From NCBI GenBank assembly GCA_002749535.1, contig MZZL01000110.1:18485-82484 (forward strand): 64,000 nt of DNA, given 5' to 3'. This stretch comes from Apophysomyces variabilis. Lineage: Eukaryota > Mucoromycota > Mucoromycetes > Mucorales > Mucoraceae. Made by a program: the position numbers and the translations under genes. The notes beneath the pieces were generated by a model, which ran no database searches, had not been told where the DNA came from, and worked only from the letters and a program-made list of their open reading frames with translations. Below, in pieces: positions 11,322 to 22,403 of this stretch (positions are counted from its first letter, which is position 1; each line of letters begins with the position of its first letter).

Positions 11322-12503
11322 ATGCTGTCCGAACGTTCTCATCTGAAAATAGCTATTGTCGGCGCTGGTCTCTCCGGTCTTGCACTTGGTAGGACCCTTC
11401 AGCAAAACAATATTCCATGCACTGTGTATGAAGTCGACAAAGCTCCTAATAGTAGACCTCAAGGAGGAACTTTGGATCTTCATCCAAATTCGGGCCAGCT
11501 TGCTCTGCGTCTCAACGGACTATGGGAGAAGATCGAGCCATACATTCGCTATGAAGGTCAAGATCATCGGATTGCCGACAAGTCAGGGAAGATATGGTTC
11601 GAAAAAATTACAAAGCCTGGTGAAGCCAATCGTCCAGAAGTAGATCGTGGCGTGTTAAGACAGGTTTACCTTGACTCCATCGAACAAGGCGTTATTCGCT
11701 GGGGAGTTCGAGTTGAAAGCATTATACATGAAGAACATAAAACACAGACAAAACAACGGTACACACTTGTTTTTAGCAATGGGGAGCAAGAAACCTTTGA
11801 TATGGTTATTGGTGCTGATGGAGCATGGTCTCGCGTTCGTGCCTACTTATCCGATGCAAAACCTGTCTACAGTGGAATCACGCTCATTGAGACCCGTTTA
11901 TCCAATGTGGATGTCGATTACCCTAAAGAATCGAAGCTAGTAGGCCTTGGAAGCATGTATGCCATGTCCGATAACAAAGCCATGATTGCTCAACGCAACG
12001 GCGATGGTAGCATTCGCAACTATGTAAGCCTTCGTATTGCCGAAGATCAACTCCCACAAGACAAGTTTTGCAAAGACTGTACAGCCAAAGAATATCTCGT
12101 GGAGCAGTTCGATGATTGGACCGCAGATCTTAAGGATTTGATACAGAAATGTCAAGACGTTGTGGTTCGACCGATCTATGCGCTCCCGGTTAAACATCAG
12201 TGGACCACCCGCCCTGGAGTAACCCTTATCGGAGACGCAGCCCATTTAATGTCTCCTTTTGCTGGCGAAGGTGCGAACTTAGCTTTAATTGATGGTGTTG
12301 ATCTAGGTCAGGCTATTGCCAGCATAGATAAATCTGGCGGTGATCTAGCTGCCGTTCAACATCAGTTTGAAAAGTGGATGATGGAAAGATCTTTTAGAGC
12401 TGCTGACTTGAGTGCAAAAAACCTCGAGCTCTTTTTCTCTAGGGAGGCTCCTCATAGTGCGCTTCATACTTTTGATAAGATGCTGAACGCAAAGGAAGAC
12501 TGA
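11322..12503 (+). CDS. FAD-dependent monooxygenase, TetX-like (paralogue 3)
   Basis: Intronless, 393 aa. The frame is open from a TTG at 11310, but the first ATG is at 11322, which again puts GAGLSG at residues 14-19. Seen: GGTLDLH, RPEVDRGVLRQ, GADGAWSRVR and GDAAHLMSPFAGEGANLALI. Same predicted FAD- and NADPH-dependent hydroxylation as its paralogues, substrate unknown. AATAAA at 12549-12554 is a likely poly(A) signal. Paralogues 2 and 3 are adjacent with about 0.8 kb between them, and each has its own TATA box, so they are separately transcribed. Confidence 0.9.
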   Translation: MLSERSHLKIAIVGAGLSGLALGRTLQQNNIPCTVYEVDKAPNSRPQGGTLDLHPNSGQLALRLNGLWEKIEPYIRYEGQDHRIADKSGKIWFEKITKPGEANRPEVDRGVLRQVYLDSIEQGVIRWGVRVESIIHEEHKTQTKQRYTLVFSNGEQETFDMVIGADGAWSRVRAYLSDAKPVYSGITLIETRLSNVDVDYPKESKLVGLGSMYAMSDNKAMIAQRNGDGSIRNYVSLRIAEDQLPQDKFCKDCTAKEYLVEQFDDWTADLKDLIQKCQDVVVRPIYALPVKHQWTTRPGVTLIGDAAHLMSPFAGEGANLALIDGVDLGQAIASIDKSGGDLAAVQHQFEKWMMERSFRAADLSAKNLELFFSREAPHSALHTFDKMLNAKED

Positions 12504-13383
12504 ATAAGCTTCTTACTTGCAACTTTCTGCAGAACACTCTTATGAACTAATAAACGAGGTTAATCCACATATTTTTAAAGAAAAAGGAGTTCTCAGAATG
12601 TATCTTTGAAAATTGTTGTTCTATACGTCTATCAAGGGATTGTTACCCATTCAGCGCTCATAGCATTACATTTACCAAGGTGACACAAGCGGCTTTGCAT
12701 GTAACATATGTCTCTGACTGGAAGTACATGCTATTTCGTAAAATACATGGATCATTTTGCACAAGGGTAAGAGAACCATTTCAGCGCGAAAAAGGTGCAC
12801 TTCTATGCAGGCAAGTACAGCATCTTATTTTCGCGATGCTTCCCACTCTTGGCGTATCCATGAATATTTCTTAAAGAGTGAATAAGCAATATCATTTACT
12901 TGTTTAGAATCACCTATTTCTGAGAATAGAAAACGCGCCGACGTAGCGGAAAGGGTTTCCGTAGGTTTATCCGGGTTTTCTTCCCTCATGGTGATGCCTG
13001 AAAAACTTTTTGCTCATCTTCTTCTCGCTAGTGAGGTTAGTGACTTGATTGTGTTATAAACAATCGGACATGGGTTTCTGTCGTAAATCGACGTGTCAAT
13101 TTGGCATCTTTATCGGCATATTGTCCTGCTATCAGACAATTAGGTTCGGCTTTACTATGAGTGGCTGTTTTAGTAGGCGTATTGTGCAAACGAGCAGCTA
13201 AATAAGAGAAGTTGAAAATATATAAAGGCTGGGAATCCCGCAAGCTATTTATTCATCTTTTGATATTTCTTTCAATAACTAATTTATTTATCATGAATGT
13301 CAAAGACCGACACATCATAAGGCTGCTTTGGCTCAAATAGCTATATCAGAGTCCATTATAATGCTGGCTTAACTTGTCTCCAG
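12504..13383. other. Intergenic with isolated TATA box
   Basis: No gene of known family. ATATATAAA at 13218-13226 is a strong TATA box, followed by an ATG at 13292 that opens only 15 codons before TAG. This could be the 5' end of the unidentified frame at 13384. Confidence 0.4.
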
Positions 13384-13854
13384 AAAGGATCAGCGTGGTC
13401 GAGCACATCAGCCGAGCGAGCGAACAGTCTCGCGGGTATTACGCTCGTAACAAGGATTTGCGCAAGACGTCTTGTAGAAGCATGGCAGAAGCGTGTCTTA
13501 GAGATTGCGGTCGAAATTGAGAGTCAGGGATACGAAATCGGCTATGTCTGCAGAGAAGTCGAGCAACTTCTGCAGAAATTGTTTGATGAGATGAAATATA
13601 TTGTACAGGAGTATCAGCTCTGGCATCAGTGTGGCTACGCCATGTGGGTATTGCAAGAGGCTGGATTATGCGTTCCTGAGAATAGGAAGAATGATTTTGC
13701 GCGAATGTTCCGCATGCCTTCGGAGAGCAGAGCTCTGTATGACATGCAGCCACAGGAGAAACAGATTCCTATGATTATGAGTGCTGAAGAGGAAGTACCG
13801 AAACAAACAGTTGTTGGGAAGCCTAATTCTTTCGGCGGTCGCTCTGGCGCGTAA
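13384..13854 (+). CDS. Unidentified open frame, possible last exon
   Basis: An open frame of 156 codons ends with TAA at 13852-13854. It has no ATG near its left end; a good acceptor (CTTAAC branch-like site, then CTCCAG ending at 13383) suggests it is a last exon. Seen: a helical, charged middle (WQKRVLEIAVEIESQG, then EVEQLLQKLFDEMKYIVQEY) and a Gly/Ser tail (NSFGGRSGA). No family recognised. A second overlapping frame is also open over the first 130 bp and reads sensibly, so a frameshifted relic is an alternative. The TATA box at 13218 and the ATG at 13292 fit a gene start, but no good donor joins them. Confidence 0.4.
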   Translation, partial: KGSAWSSTSAERANSLAGITLVTRICARRLVEAWQKRVLEIAVEIESQGYEIGYVCREVEQLLQKLFDEMKYIVQEYQLWHQCGYAMWVLQEAGLCVPENRKNDFARMFRMPSESRALYDMQPQEKQIPMIMSAEEEVPKQTVVGKPNSFGGRSGA

Positions 13855-14321
13855 ATTTTTCTGTTTTGTTGTTGATGACAAGTCTGACGAACGAGACTAC
13901 TTCGTGCCTCACACGCAGAGCAGTCCATTGCTTTAATAAGTATTGGATTGAATAGCGATCTGTTATATTGCGGTACGTTATTGTTATAAAATGGAAGAAG
14001 TGCGTTGCTGTATACGTGTATTGAGATGATGAAACTGGCACGTATTAAAGTAAACTACTTTGTCAGTGCGTTTTACAGCTTCATTTTTGTAAAAGATAAC
14101 GACTTGCCTGGTGCGGATTACTGGTGCGAATAGACGGTCCCTTTGCCTTTGCAGGATCCGAAATTTTTTAATAGCGTCATCAGTTGCAAGACAACTTCAA
14201 AGTCCGTATTGAGTGGAGCCCCCCGGCTCTGTCGCGCTGGCAAAAAAAATTTTCGGTGGCGAAAGCGTAGAATACCTTCCCTTCCTTTTCACCTCTCTTT
14301 GACGAGAAAGGAACTTTCGCC
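13855..14321. other. ATP2 upstream region
   Basis: No gene. The last 60 bp before the ATP2 ATG are pyrimidine-rich, typical of the leader of a strongly expressed gene in these fungi. No TATA box is evident. Confidence 0.5.
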
Positions 14322-16107
<1,786 letters not shown>

Positions 16108-16273
16108 ATCACGAGAGAGTTTCTTTCCTAGACAACATGTAATTTTGATGTAGAAATCAATCCTGCTTTAAACACCTTTATAAAAAGAATCTAAAAACAT
16201 GAAGAATAGAGGTATTTAGGAGAAGTCTTTGTTTTGCTTTCATTTTTTTCTTTGCTTCCTTTTTTTTGCCTGA

Positions 16274-18097
16274 ATGATTTATGTCCAATTAGAGGGATTG
16301 CCGTTGTTATGGATTGTCTTTTTTAGGATTTTTATTTCTCCATTCACTGTGAACCGATTTTTGATTTTGCTGCTTTCCTTCTTCCTTTTTCTGGTTTGGA
16401 TGAAAAGACTGTTTGCCGGAAGAAAGAAAAAGAAGTCGACCGCGGTGGTCAGTTATCTGTTGGATGAGACAGCTTCGTTCCGTCCCATGGTTTCCACAAG
16501 TCAGCTGGTGGATACCAAGAAACGTGGCTCTCCGCCTCCCCTGGTGATGCCAAAGCCGCGGCATGCCCTTGCTCCAGCCAGAGCGATCCTACGTAATTAT
16601 GATCAAGATAAAACAGAAGTAGAACCTGAGACAACTCCACTGTCTCCCTCCCCAGCATCCTCTTCCTCCTCACGTGTTCCACGGAGAAAGACAACTTATC
16701 CTCCACCTTTAAAGATCACAACGACAACAACAACAACAACAACAACAGCGGCAGCAGCGGCAGCAGCTACGGCAACAACCATAACGGATCATAGTTCTAC
16801 GGTTTGCACGACACAATTATCTTCCGGAGGAGGAACAAGTGAGAGTTCTCCAGGCCAGGTCTATGAGTCTGCCGTTGAGTCACTTACTAAAGACGAAGAA
16901 CTGCTCGAAGAAGTCAAAAGCTCTTCTCTTCCTGAGCCAGAGAAACACTCCTTGCCTTCCTGTGAAGTTACTCATTGCAATCAAGTCTCCAGATTCACCA
17001 ACCGACCCCAAGGAAGGGTGTCCGGGGAGAAGGAACACAAACGGAAACGGGTGTGCCCTGCTGCCTCGGTGACAAGTTCGCTGGATTTAGAAGTGCTGCA
17101 ACAACAAGTGGAACAGATTCAGCGGCAACAGGACTTGGAACGGGCCGAATGGATAAAACGGGAGCATGAACACCGGGTAAGAGAGCAACTGATGATGGAG
17201 AAAATCACGCGGGCACAAGATCAGCTTTTGATGGCTTTGGAACGACGAGGATTTGTTCTTCCAGAAAATGAAACGGAAACAGGACACTCAGCCGATCACT
17301 CTGATTATGGAAAGAACCATTCTGCTCCGCGTTCTTCTTCTTCTTCACCATCATCATCCTCTTGCTCTTCTCCTGCTTCTGGTCGCCGTCGATCACGCCA
17401 ACGGCGCCATAGCCGTCCCTCGCCACCGCCATCCCTGGTTACCGCAAGTACGAGTTCGGCAACAACGGCTACTCCTACTGCTACTACTGCACCACTCCCA
17501 ACCATGGCCAGAAGCCGACCACGTCATAGCAGTCGATCCTCATCTCGTACAACGATCCTTGACTGTGCCAGTGAGGATGAGGATGACAGGGATGATAATA
17601 ATGACCCAACAGAGAGGAGCAGAACGAATAAGAATGGCAAAGAACCCTATTCCAATCCAAGGTATGCCGCTTCCAAACGTTCCATTTCTTCCTACTCTTC
17701 TTCAGCCGCATCTTCCTTAAGAACACGTACCCGATCCTGTTCTCTTGACTGGTATGATATGAGTTGGAAGGAAGATGTTCGACCGATGCGTCATGCAGCC
17801 AGATATCCTCCCTTTTATCCAGAAGCGCTCTACCGTTACCATGACTACCATCATCCTTCTTCATGGATGTATTTGGAAGAAGATCCCTGGTTTTCCGAAG
17901 AACAACAATCACTTGCTCCTCATCCTCATCATCAACATGGTCATCTAGCCTACTGGTCAGATTATAATCATCGTCCTGTTCCTGCTCCTGCGCCCCCTCC
18001 CGTTGTATATCCTGGCGAAGAAATCGGGCGACATAGAAGACGTCGTCCAACCTTGCGTCGAAGACCTTCATCCTACTCTTTAGGCTATGTTTCCTAA
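16274..18097 (+). CDS. Low-complexity Ser/Thr/Arg-rich protein with short coiled coil, unknown
   Basis: Single frame, 607 aa from the ATG at 16274, or 565 aa from the ATG at 16400. The first 42 residues are hydrophobic and would make a signal anchor, but their DNA is as T-rich as the leaders of neighbouring genes and starts only 166 bp after the ATP2 stop, so the shorter form beginning MKRLFAGRKKKKS is quite possible. Then: a basic patch, poly-Thr and poly-Ala runs (ACA/GCA repeats near 16720-16765), a Gln/Glu-rich coiled coil near residues 275-330, Ser/Arg-rich stretches with RS-like clusters, an acidic patch (SEDEDDRDDNNDP) and a His/Pro-rich tail. No domain is recognised. AATAAA at 18099-18104 follows the stop directly. 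Confidence 0.65.
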   Translation: MIYVQLEGLPLLWIVFFRIFISPFTVNRFLILLLSFFLFLVWMKRLFAGRKKKKSTAVVSYLLDETASFRPMVSTSQLVDTKKRGSPPPLVMPKPRHALAPARAILRNYDQDKTEVEPETTPLSPSPASSSSSRVPRRKTTYPPPLKITTTTTTTTTTAAAAAAATATTITDHSSTVCTTQLSSGGGTSESSPGQVYESAVESLTKDEELLEEVKSSSLPEPEKHSLPSCEVTHCNQVSRFTNRPQGRVSGEKEHKRKRVCPAASVTSSLDLEVLQQQVEQIQRQQDLERAEWIKREHEHRVREQLMMEKITRAQDQLLMALERRGFVLPENETETGHSADHSDYGKNHSAPRSSSSSPSSSSCSSPASGRRRSRQRRHSRPSPPPSLVTASTSSATTATPTATTAPLPTMARSRPRHSSRSSSRTTILDCASEDEDDRDDNNDPTERSRTNKNGKEPYSNPRYAASKRSISSYSSSAASSLRTRTRSCSLDWYDMSWKEDVRPMRHAARYPPFYPEALYRYHDYHHPSSWMYLEEDPWFSEEQQSLAPHPHHQHGHLAYWSDYNHRPVPAPAPPPVVYPGEEIGRHRRRRPTLRRRPSSYSLGYVS

Positions 18098-18493
18098 CAA
18101 TAAACGAGAAAATTGTTTATTCTTGAATTAAAAAGAAAAGCTGTTAATTTATGATAAAAACACTACGATATGAAAAGAGGGCAAAAAAAAGGGCAGAGCT
18201 GTACAAGGATTAAAGAAAAGATAAATGGATGAATTGGAAAAAAAAAGGCAAAAGCTTGGATAAGTATAATATGCACACGTCAAAAAAAATGATGTCAAGA
18301 AAAGAAAGCAGAAGATCATCCTCAAGCATGGTTGTTCTCTTTTTATCCCCTTGTTCTAATACGTCTTTCTTATTATTCTTTCTTCTCTCTCTCTTTTTCT
18401 CTTTTGTTCTCTTCTTTTTTCCTCTTCCTCTTCCCTTTTCTTCTATTTCAATCTGTTTTGCTGTTCTACTGGAAATCCCCAAGAATAGTCCGG

Positions 18494-19472
18494 CTACCTT
18501 GGTATGGCAATCTCCTGTGTCGATTCTTGTGAGGAAGAGGGAGACGGCGACACCAAAGCACCTGGTGATCCTGATCCTGGAGGGGTCGGCAAATGGCCTT
18601 GTTTGTTATGGGTGAAACTTGGACGTTTAAAGACCCTATTACCATCCAAGTCGTCTTTTCGTTCCAAATCTTTTTTCTCGTGTTCGTTGCCCTTGTCGAT
18701 GGATAGATGTCGTGCTGCTCGAGTCACCTGGGGTGGAAACTCTTCCATAGCTTCGCCTTCGCTCATATCCATGCTACTGCTACTGCCGCCTTCATGTTCT
18801 CGTATCCAATGCAACTGTAATTGATCTCCATACTGCTGTAATTCTTCCAGATCAACAAAGAGTGAATAATTATTGAGATGCAAAAATTCAAGTTCGAGGA
18901 CGTTCAACTCGGATGGTGGCAAACCCCCAACCTCCATAACAAAAAAGAGAAAAAAAATCAGCATTTGAGAAAGCAAAAAATAAAAGAAATAGATATCTTT
19001 CCGTTCTATTCTTCTTTACCTTGGCATAACGAGTGTTTGTGTAAAAGAGGTCTGAAAACAATTTCGATGCGACAACCACACCAGCGATGATAAGACGATG
19101 TATATTGTATGAGTCGATTCTCAGAGATGGTCGAGTGGATGTCGATTTGGACATGCGATCAAAGTAAACCAGCAAGGCCAAAAAGCATTCATTTGCACAA
19201 GGGCAGTACTTGAGAATGCGAGTTAAATAGGCATGGATGGAGATGCTTGGGATAGAGCGTGCATGGAAACAAGTATAAGGCGATGATTGAGATAAGCTTC
19301 TGGCCCGACCTTGGCGTGAGGAATGAGGGATGGAAGAGGTGGTACTAGAGAGGGGTGATAGACGTAAACGGTCGTTGGCTTTGATGACCTTTTCCAACAA
19401 AGACGCTAATAGTTTAATAGTGTCACTGGTTGGATGTTTTGCAATATCGAAATGCACAGAAGGATTATTCAT
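18494..19472 (-). CDS. Pho80-like cyclin (PCL family)
   Basis: Exons on the minus strand 19472-19020 and 18931-18494, 296 aa; intron of 88 bp, donor GTAAAG, acceptor GAG, joined in phase 0 so that TNTRYAK runs into VGGLPPSELN. The cyclin box spans about residues 80-190: HAYLTRILKYCPCANECFLA, then ALLVYFDRMS, HRLIIAGVVVASKLFSDLFY, and ELEFLHLNNYSLFVDLEEL. This is the arrangement of Pho80/Pcl6/Pcl7 cyclins, which bind a Pho85-type kinase and act in phosphate and nutrient signalling. The C-terminal 100 residues are Ser/Pro/Glu-rich and probably disordered. Family secure; which PCL it matches in function is not decidable from sequence. Confidence 0.88.
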
Positions 19473-19859
19473 GGAACGGGGGAAAAGGAGAGAAAGATGA
19501 ACAAAGAAACAAGACAAAAGCGAGAGAAAGAAACAGTAATAGAAAACGTTTTATGGGTTGATGCCGAAATAGAATAAAAAAAAAAGAGAAAAAGAGACAG
19601 AGAGCGAAAACAAAGTGTGTACAGTAACAGAAAAAAAAAGGGTGAGTTTGATGCGGACGGAAAGCTCGTCACCCTCTCTTCCAATCGCAGACACCCCTCC
19701 TGCTTCAACTCGAAAACCCTTTTCCTTCAGTTGAATTACATACTTCTTTTCTATCATACAACATATCCCATGCAAATACGCCACACTGGAGGAACTAAAG
19801 CCTCACTCATTGGGGCGCATCATTTTCTATTCTTCTTTTTAAGCAGCTTTTTTCTTTTT
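19473..19859. other. Promoter region of the cyclin gene
   Basis: Between the cyclin start and the VMS1 stop, both on the minus strand. Purine-rich on the plus strand, hence a pyrimidine-rich leader on the minus strand; no gene. Confidence 0.5.
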
Positions 19860-21984
19860 TTAGTTAGCTTTCCGTAATCGGGCTTCAGCTGCTCTTGCAC
19901 GCTTTTCTCGTTCCAGCCGCATGCGTGCCTCGGGTGACATACTTGCTGGATTGATATCTCTGCCACCCAATGCCTTGGCAATCGGATCGAATTTGCTGCG
20001 GCTGCTACTAGCCTTTGCTTGCGCTTCTGCACGTTCCTTCGCTAGCCTCTCTTCCTCTCTTTTCTGTCGTTCTTCTTCTATCTTTTGTTTCCTCTCCATC
20101 TCTCGCTGCTGTTTATGACGATCCTTCTCTATTTGCTCAAGCTCAGCTTCTCGGGTCAATGGGCTAGGAACTCGCGCCTCTTCCATCCATGACCACTTGT
20201 CAGGCATATCACACATGCATCGGCGAAACACGTTCCGAGTCTCTTTGTTCTTCGCAATCTCATAGGCAGTCTTGCCTACATCACTCTTTAAGGTCGGATC
20301 GGCGTTCAAATCCCGTAAAAGCACCGAAACTATCTCGGTATTTCCATTATTCGATGCAATATGGAGTAGTGTCGGTAACTGACGGCTGTTGCCACCGGAT
20401 GGAAGTCGTGCAGACACGTCGACAGTGTGCTTACTGATATATGACAGAAACACCTGTGTTTTGCCTTGTTTCACAAGTTCCACGAGTTTTTCCATCTCAG
20501 GGTTTATATCGCGTTGCGGCTGTATCTTTTGTATATCTTCCTTTTTCTTCATCCGAGAATTTTCTAGCTGTTGCTTTGCTTTCTCCGCCTTACTGATCGT
20601 CTTTTGTCGATGTGCTTCCAAGATATCTTTATCAACTTGGACCATCTTCAGTGTAGTGAACTCTAGAAATACACGTTTGACCTCATTCAGTGTGGGTCGT
20701 CTAGTAGTAAAAGGGATACTGCTAACTCGAGGATCGTCTGGAAGAAAGTAGAACGTCATTAAAAGAATCCCATCTCCCGTAACTATCCATCTTACTTTTA
20801 TTCAAGATTGCTTGGTCATAGTCATACACAATCCTCCGGTTGTTGCTGGGTGCATGCACCAGTATCAATTCACTTTTCTCGATGTATGATCGCCACTTTG
20901 AAAGCAGTTCTCGAATTTCCTAACATAAGCATATCTCATAAGAACCCTTCTCTGAGCAATCAATTCGATCTTACCTGCTGCAAAGCTTGTTCATTGTGTC
21001 TTCTTACCATCGCGCCTGCTGAATTCGCGTTTCCTTTGGCACTGTCATTCAGAGATTGCGATCCACCTTGTTTTCGCCGAGCTGTTTTCCCATTTCTTAG
21101 TTAGCATCCCGAATCATCCCTTAAAAGTATTCATCACTTACTGGTATAACGGTGGAACGTTCTATGAGTAATAAACCTCACTTGTTTCTCATGTGCAGGC
21201 TCCGATATGCCTTTGCTATTCTTGACATCGATAACTGCACCTGCAAAATGCCCACCTCCGACCATAATGATCGTCCACACACGGTCCTCTTTTGAGCGAT
21301 TGCGTTCCTGAAGTTTCTTTATATCACGCGTTTGCAGACAGGAAAAGAGTGCTTCATAGATCCCAAGATGGATGGATTCTGGCAACACTTTGGCATTAAA
21401 CCACGCAAAAGCAGAATAATACTTCTTCAGAGGTGATTGATACAGCACCTCGTGAGAAACCGCTGTCTCCTGTTGCTCTTGCTTTCCGACCAAAGTAGCT
21501 ACGCGATCGTTCTCAGTATCGCTCTCTGTGTCATCGTCATCTTCGGTATCACTTCCAGACAAACTGTCCTCCATTTCTGTAAAGAAAAACCAATTGTGTC
21601 AAGCGGCCTTCAGGATGCTTTTCTTTTTATACCTTCAAGCAATATTTCGAATTCACTCAGTGACACGGGTTCCTTTTTCAGAACCATGCCACGTTTGATA
21701 TTGTACCGATGCCAGTCCGTGGAGAAATGCTTTCGATGAGCATCACGCTCGGAGGGTTCGAAGGTAACATTACAGGTTCGGCAGGTTAATTGTCCCTCTT
21801 CGTCATGCTCTATTTTCAAACTATTCAATGCCTCTGTCTCTCTCAAAGCTTGTTCTTGCGATTCCGCCGCGATCTCAGCCTCCGTAGCTCGATCTGCAGG
21901 TATAAGGGAATCTAGAAGTTCAGGTGGTAAATGTAGCACGCTGAGAGGTCGCTTGGTGAGAGTCTCGGTATCAAACGCACTCAT
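19860..21984 (-). CDS. VMS1: Vms1/ANKZF1 peptidyl-tRNA hydrolase of ribosome quality control
   Basis: Exons on the minus strand: 21984-21633, 21576-21142, 21081-20975, 20919-20796, 20737-19860; 631 aa, almost exactly the length of yeast Vms1. The family releases stalled nascent chains from peptidyl-tRNA on 60S ribosomes and recruits Cdc48. Domains in order: C2H2 finger (CRTCNVTF with HRKHFSTDWH, about residues 68-92), VLRF1 release-factor-like domain (about 165-330) with VGGGHFAGAVI, THRTFHRYT and RKQGGSQSLND, the Gln of GSQ being the expected catalytic one; ankyrin-like repeats (TLLHIASNNGNTEIVSVLL, about 425-490); a charged coiled coil; and a C-terminal VCP-interacting motif, R616-x5-AA-x2-R626, that fits the consensus exactly. 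Branch points such as GCTAAC precede the acceptors. Confidence 0.95.
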
Positions 21985-22066
21985 GTTGAAGATGTCGGCG
22001 GGGAAGACAGGCGCAGGAAAAGAAAACCGCAGCAGGACGAGTTTACTTTAAAACAGGCATTCTCTG

Positions 22067-22071
22067 CCAAT
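22067..22071. promoter_or_regulatory. CCAAT box in divergent promoter
   Basis: GCCAATCAG matches the CCAAT consensus and lies in the 113 bp between the VMS1 start (21984, minus) and the small ORF start (22098, plus). It could serve either gene. Confidence 0.4.
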
Positions 22072-22097
22072 CAGCGCCTTTTATTCTATCCCACAGT

Positions 22098-22298
22098 ATG
22101 CTGCGGATATTACACGTTTGGCTACAACAACCTGATACCTCCCTCAGCTTCCAGGCATTACTAGGTTTTATCGGATCAGGTGTTCGAGAGGCTTCTTCCA
22201 CAATAGCTGCATACTGGGAACAAGGTCTGGATATTGGACGTGATAGTGAAAAAGCGAGAATATACAGAAAGCTTTATCATCAAACAAATAAAACATGA
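22098..22298 (+). CDS. Small hypothetical protein, 66 aa
   Basis: ATG to TGA, 66 aa, in the gap between divergent VMS1 and convergent amidohydrolase genes. Seen: a hydrophobic/amphipathic middle (SFQALLGFIGSGVREAS), then a charged C-terminus with SEKARIYRKLYHQ. The size and the amphipathic start would suit a small mitochondrial or membrane-associated protein, but this is a guess and no family is recognised. The CCAAT box just upstream and the lack of any other gene in the interval are the main support. Confidence 0.45.
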   Translation: MLRILHVWLQQPDTSLSFQALLGFIGSGVREASSTIAAYWEQGLDIGRDSEKARIYRKLYHQTNKT

Positions 22299-22403
22299 GC
22301 TACTGTTGCTATTGGATCGATCCAGAAAATGGGAAAAACATACGTAATTCAATTTTATTTCTTTTTTCGTTATTGATTCGCATTCTTTTTCGTAGAAGAT
22401 AGA

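Noticed and set aside
17484..18071. 195-codon minus-strand frame under the low-complexity gene at 16274
   Set aside because: Shadow of repetitive coding sequence; no start context or domain.
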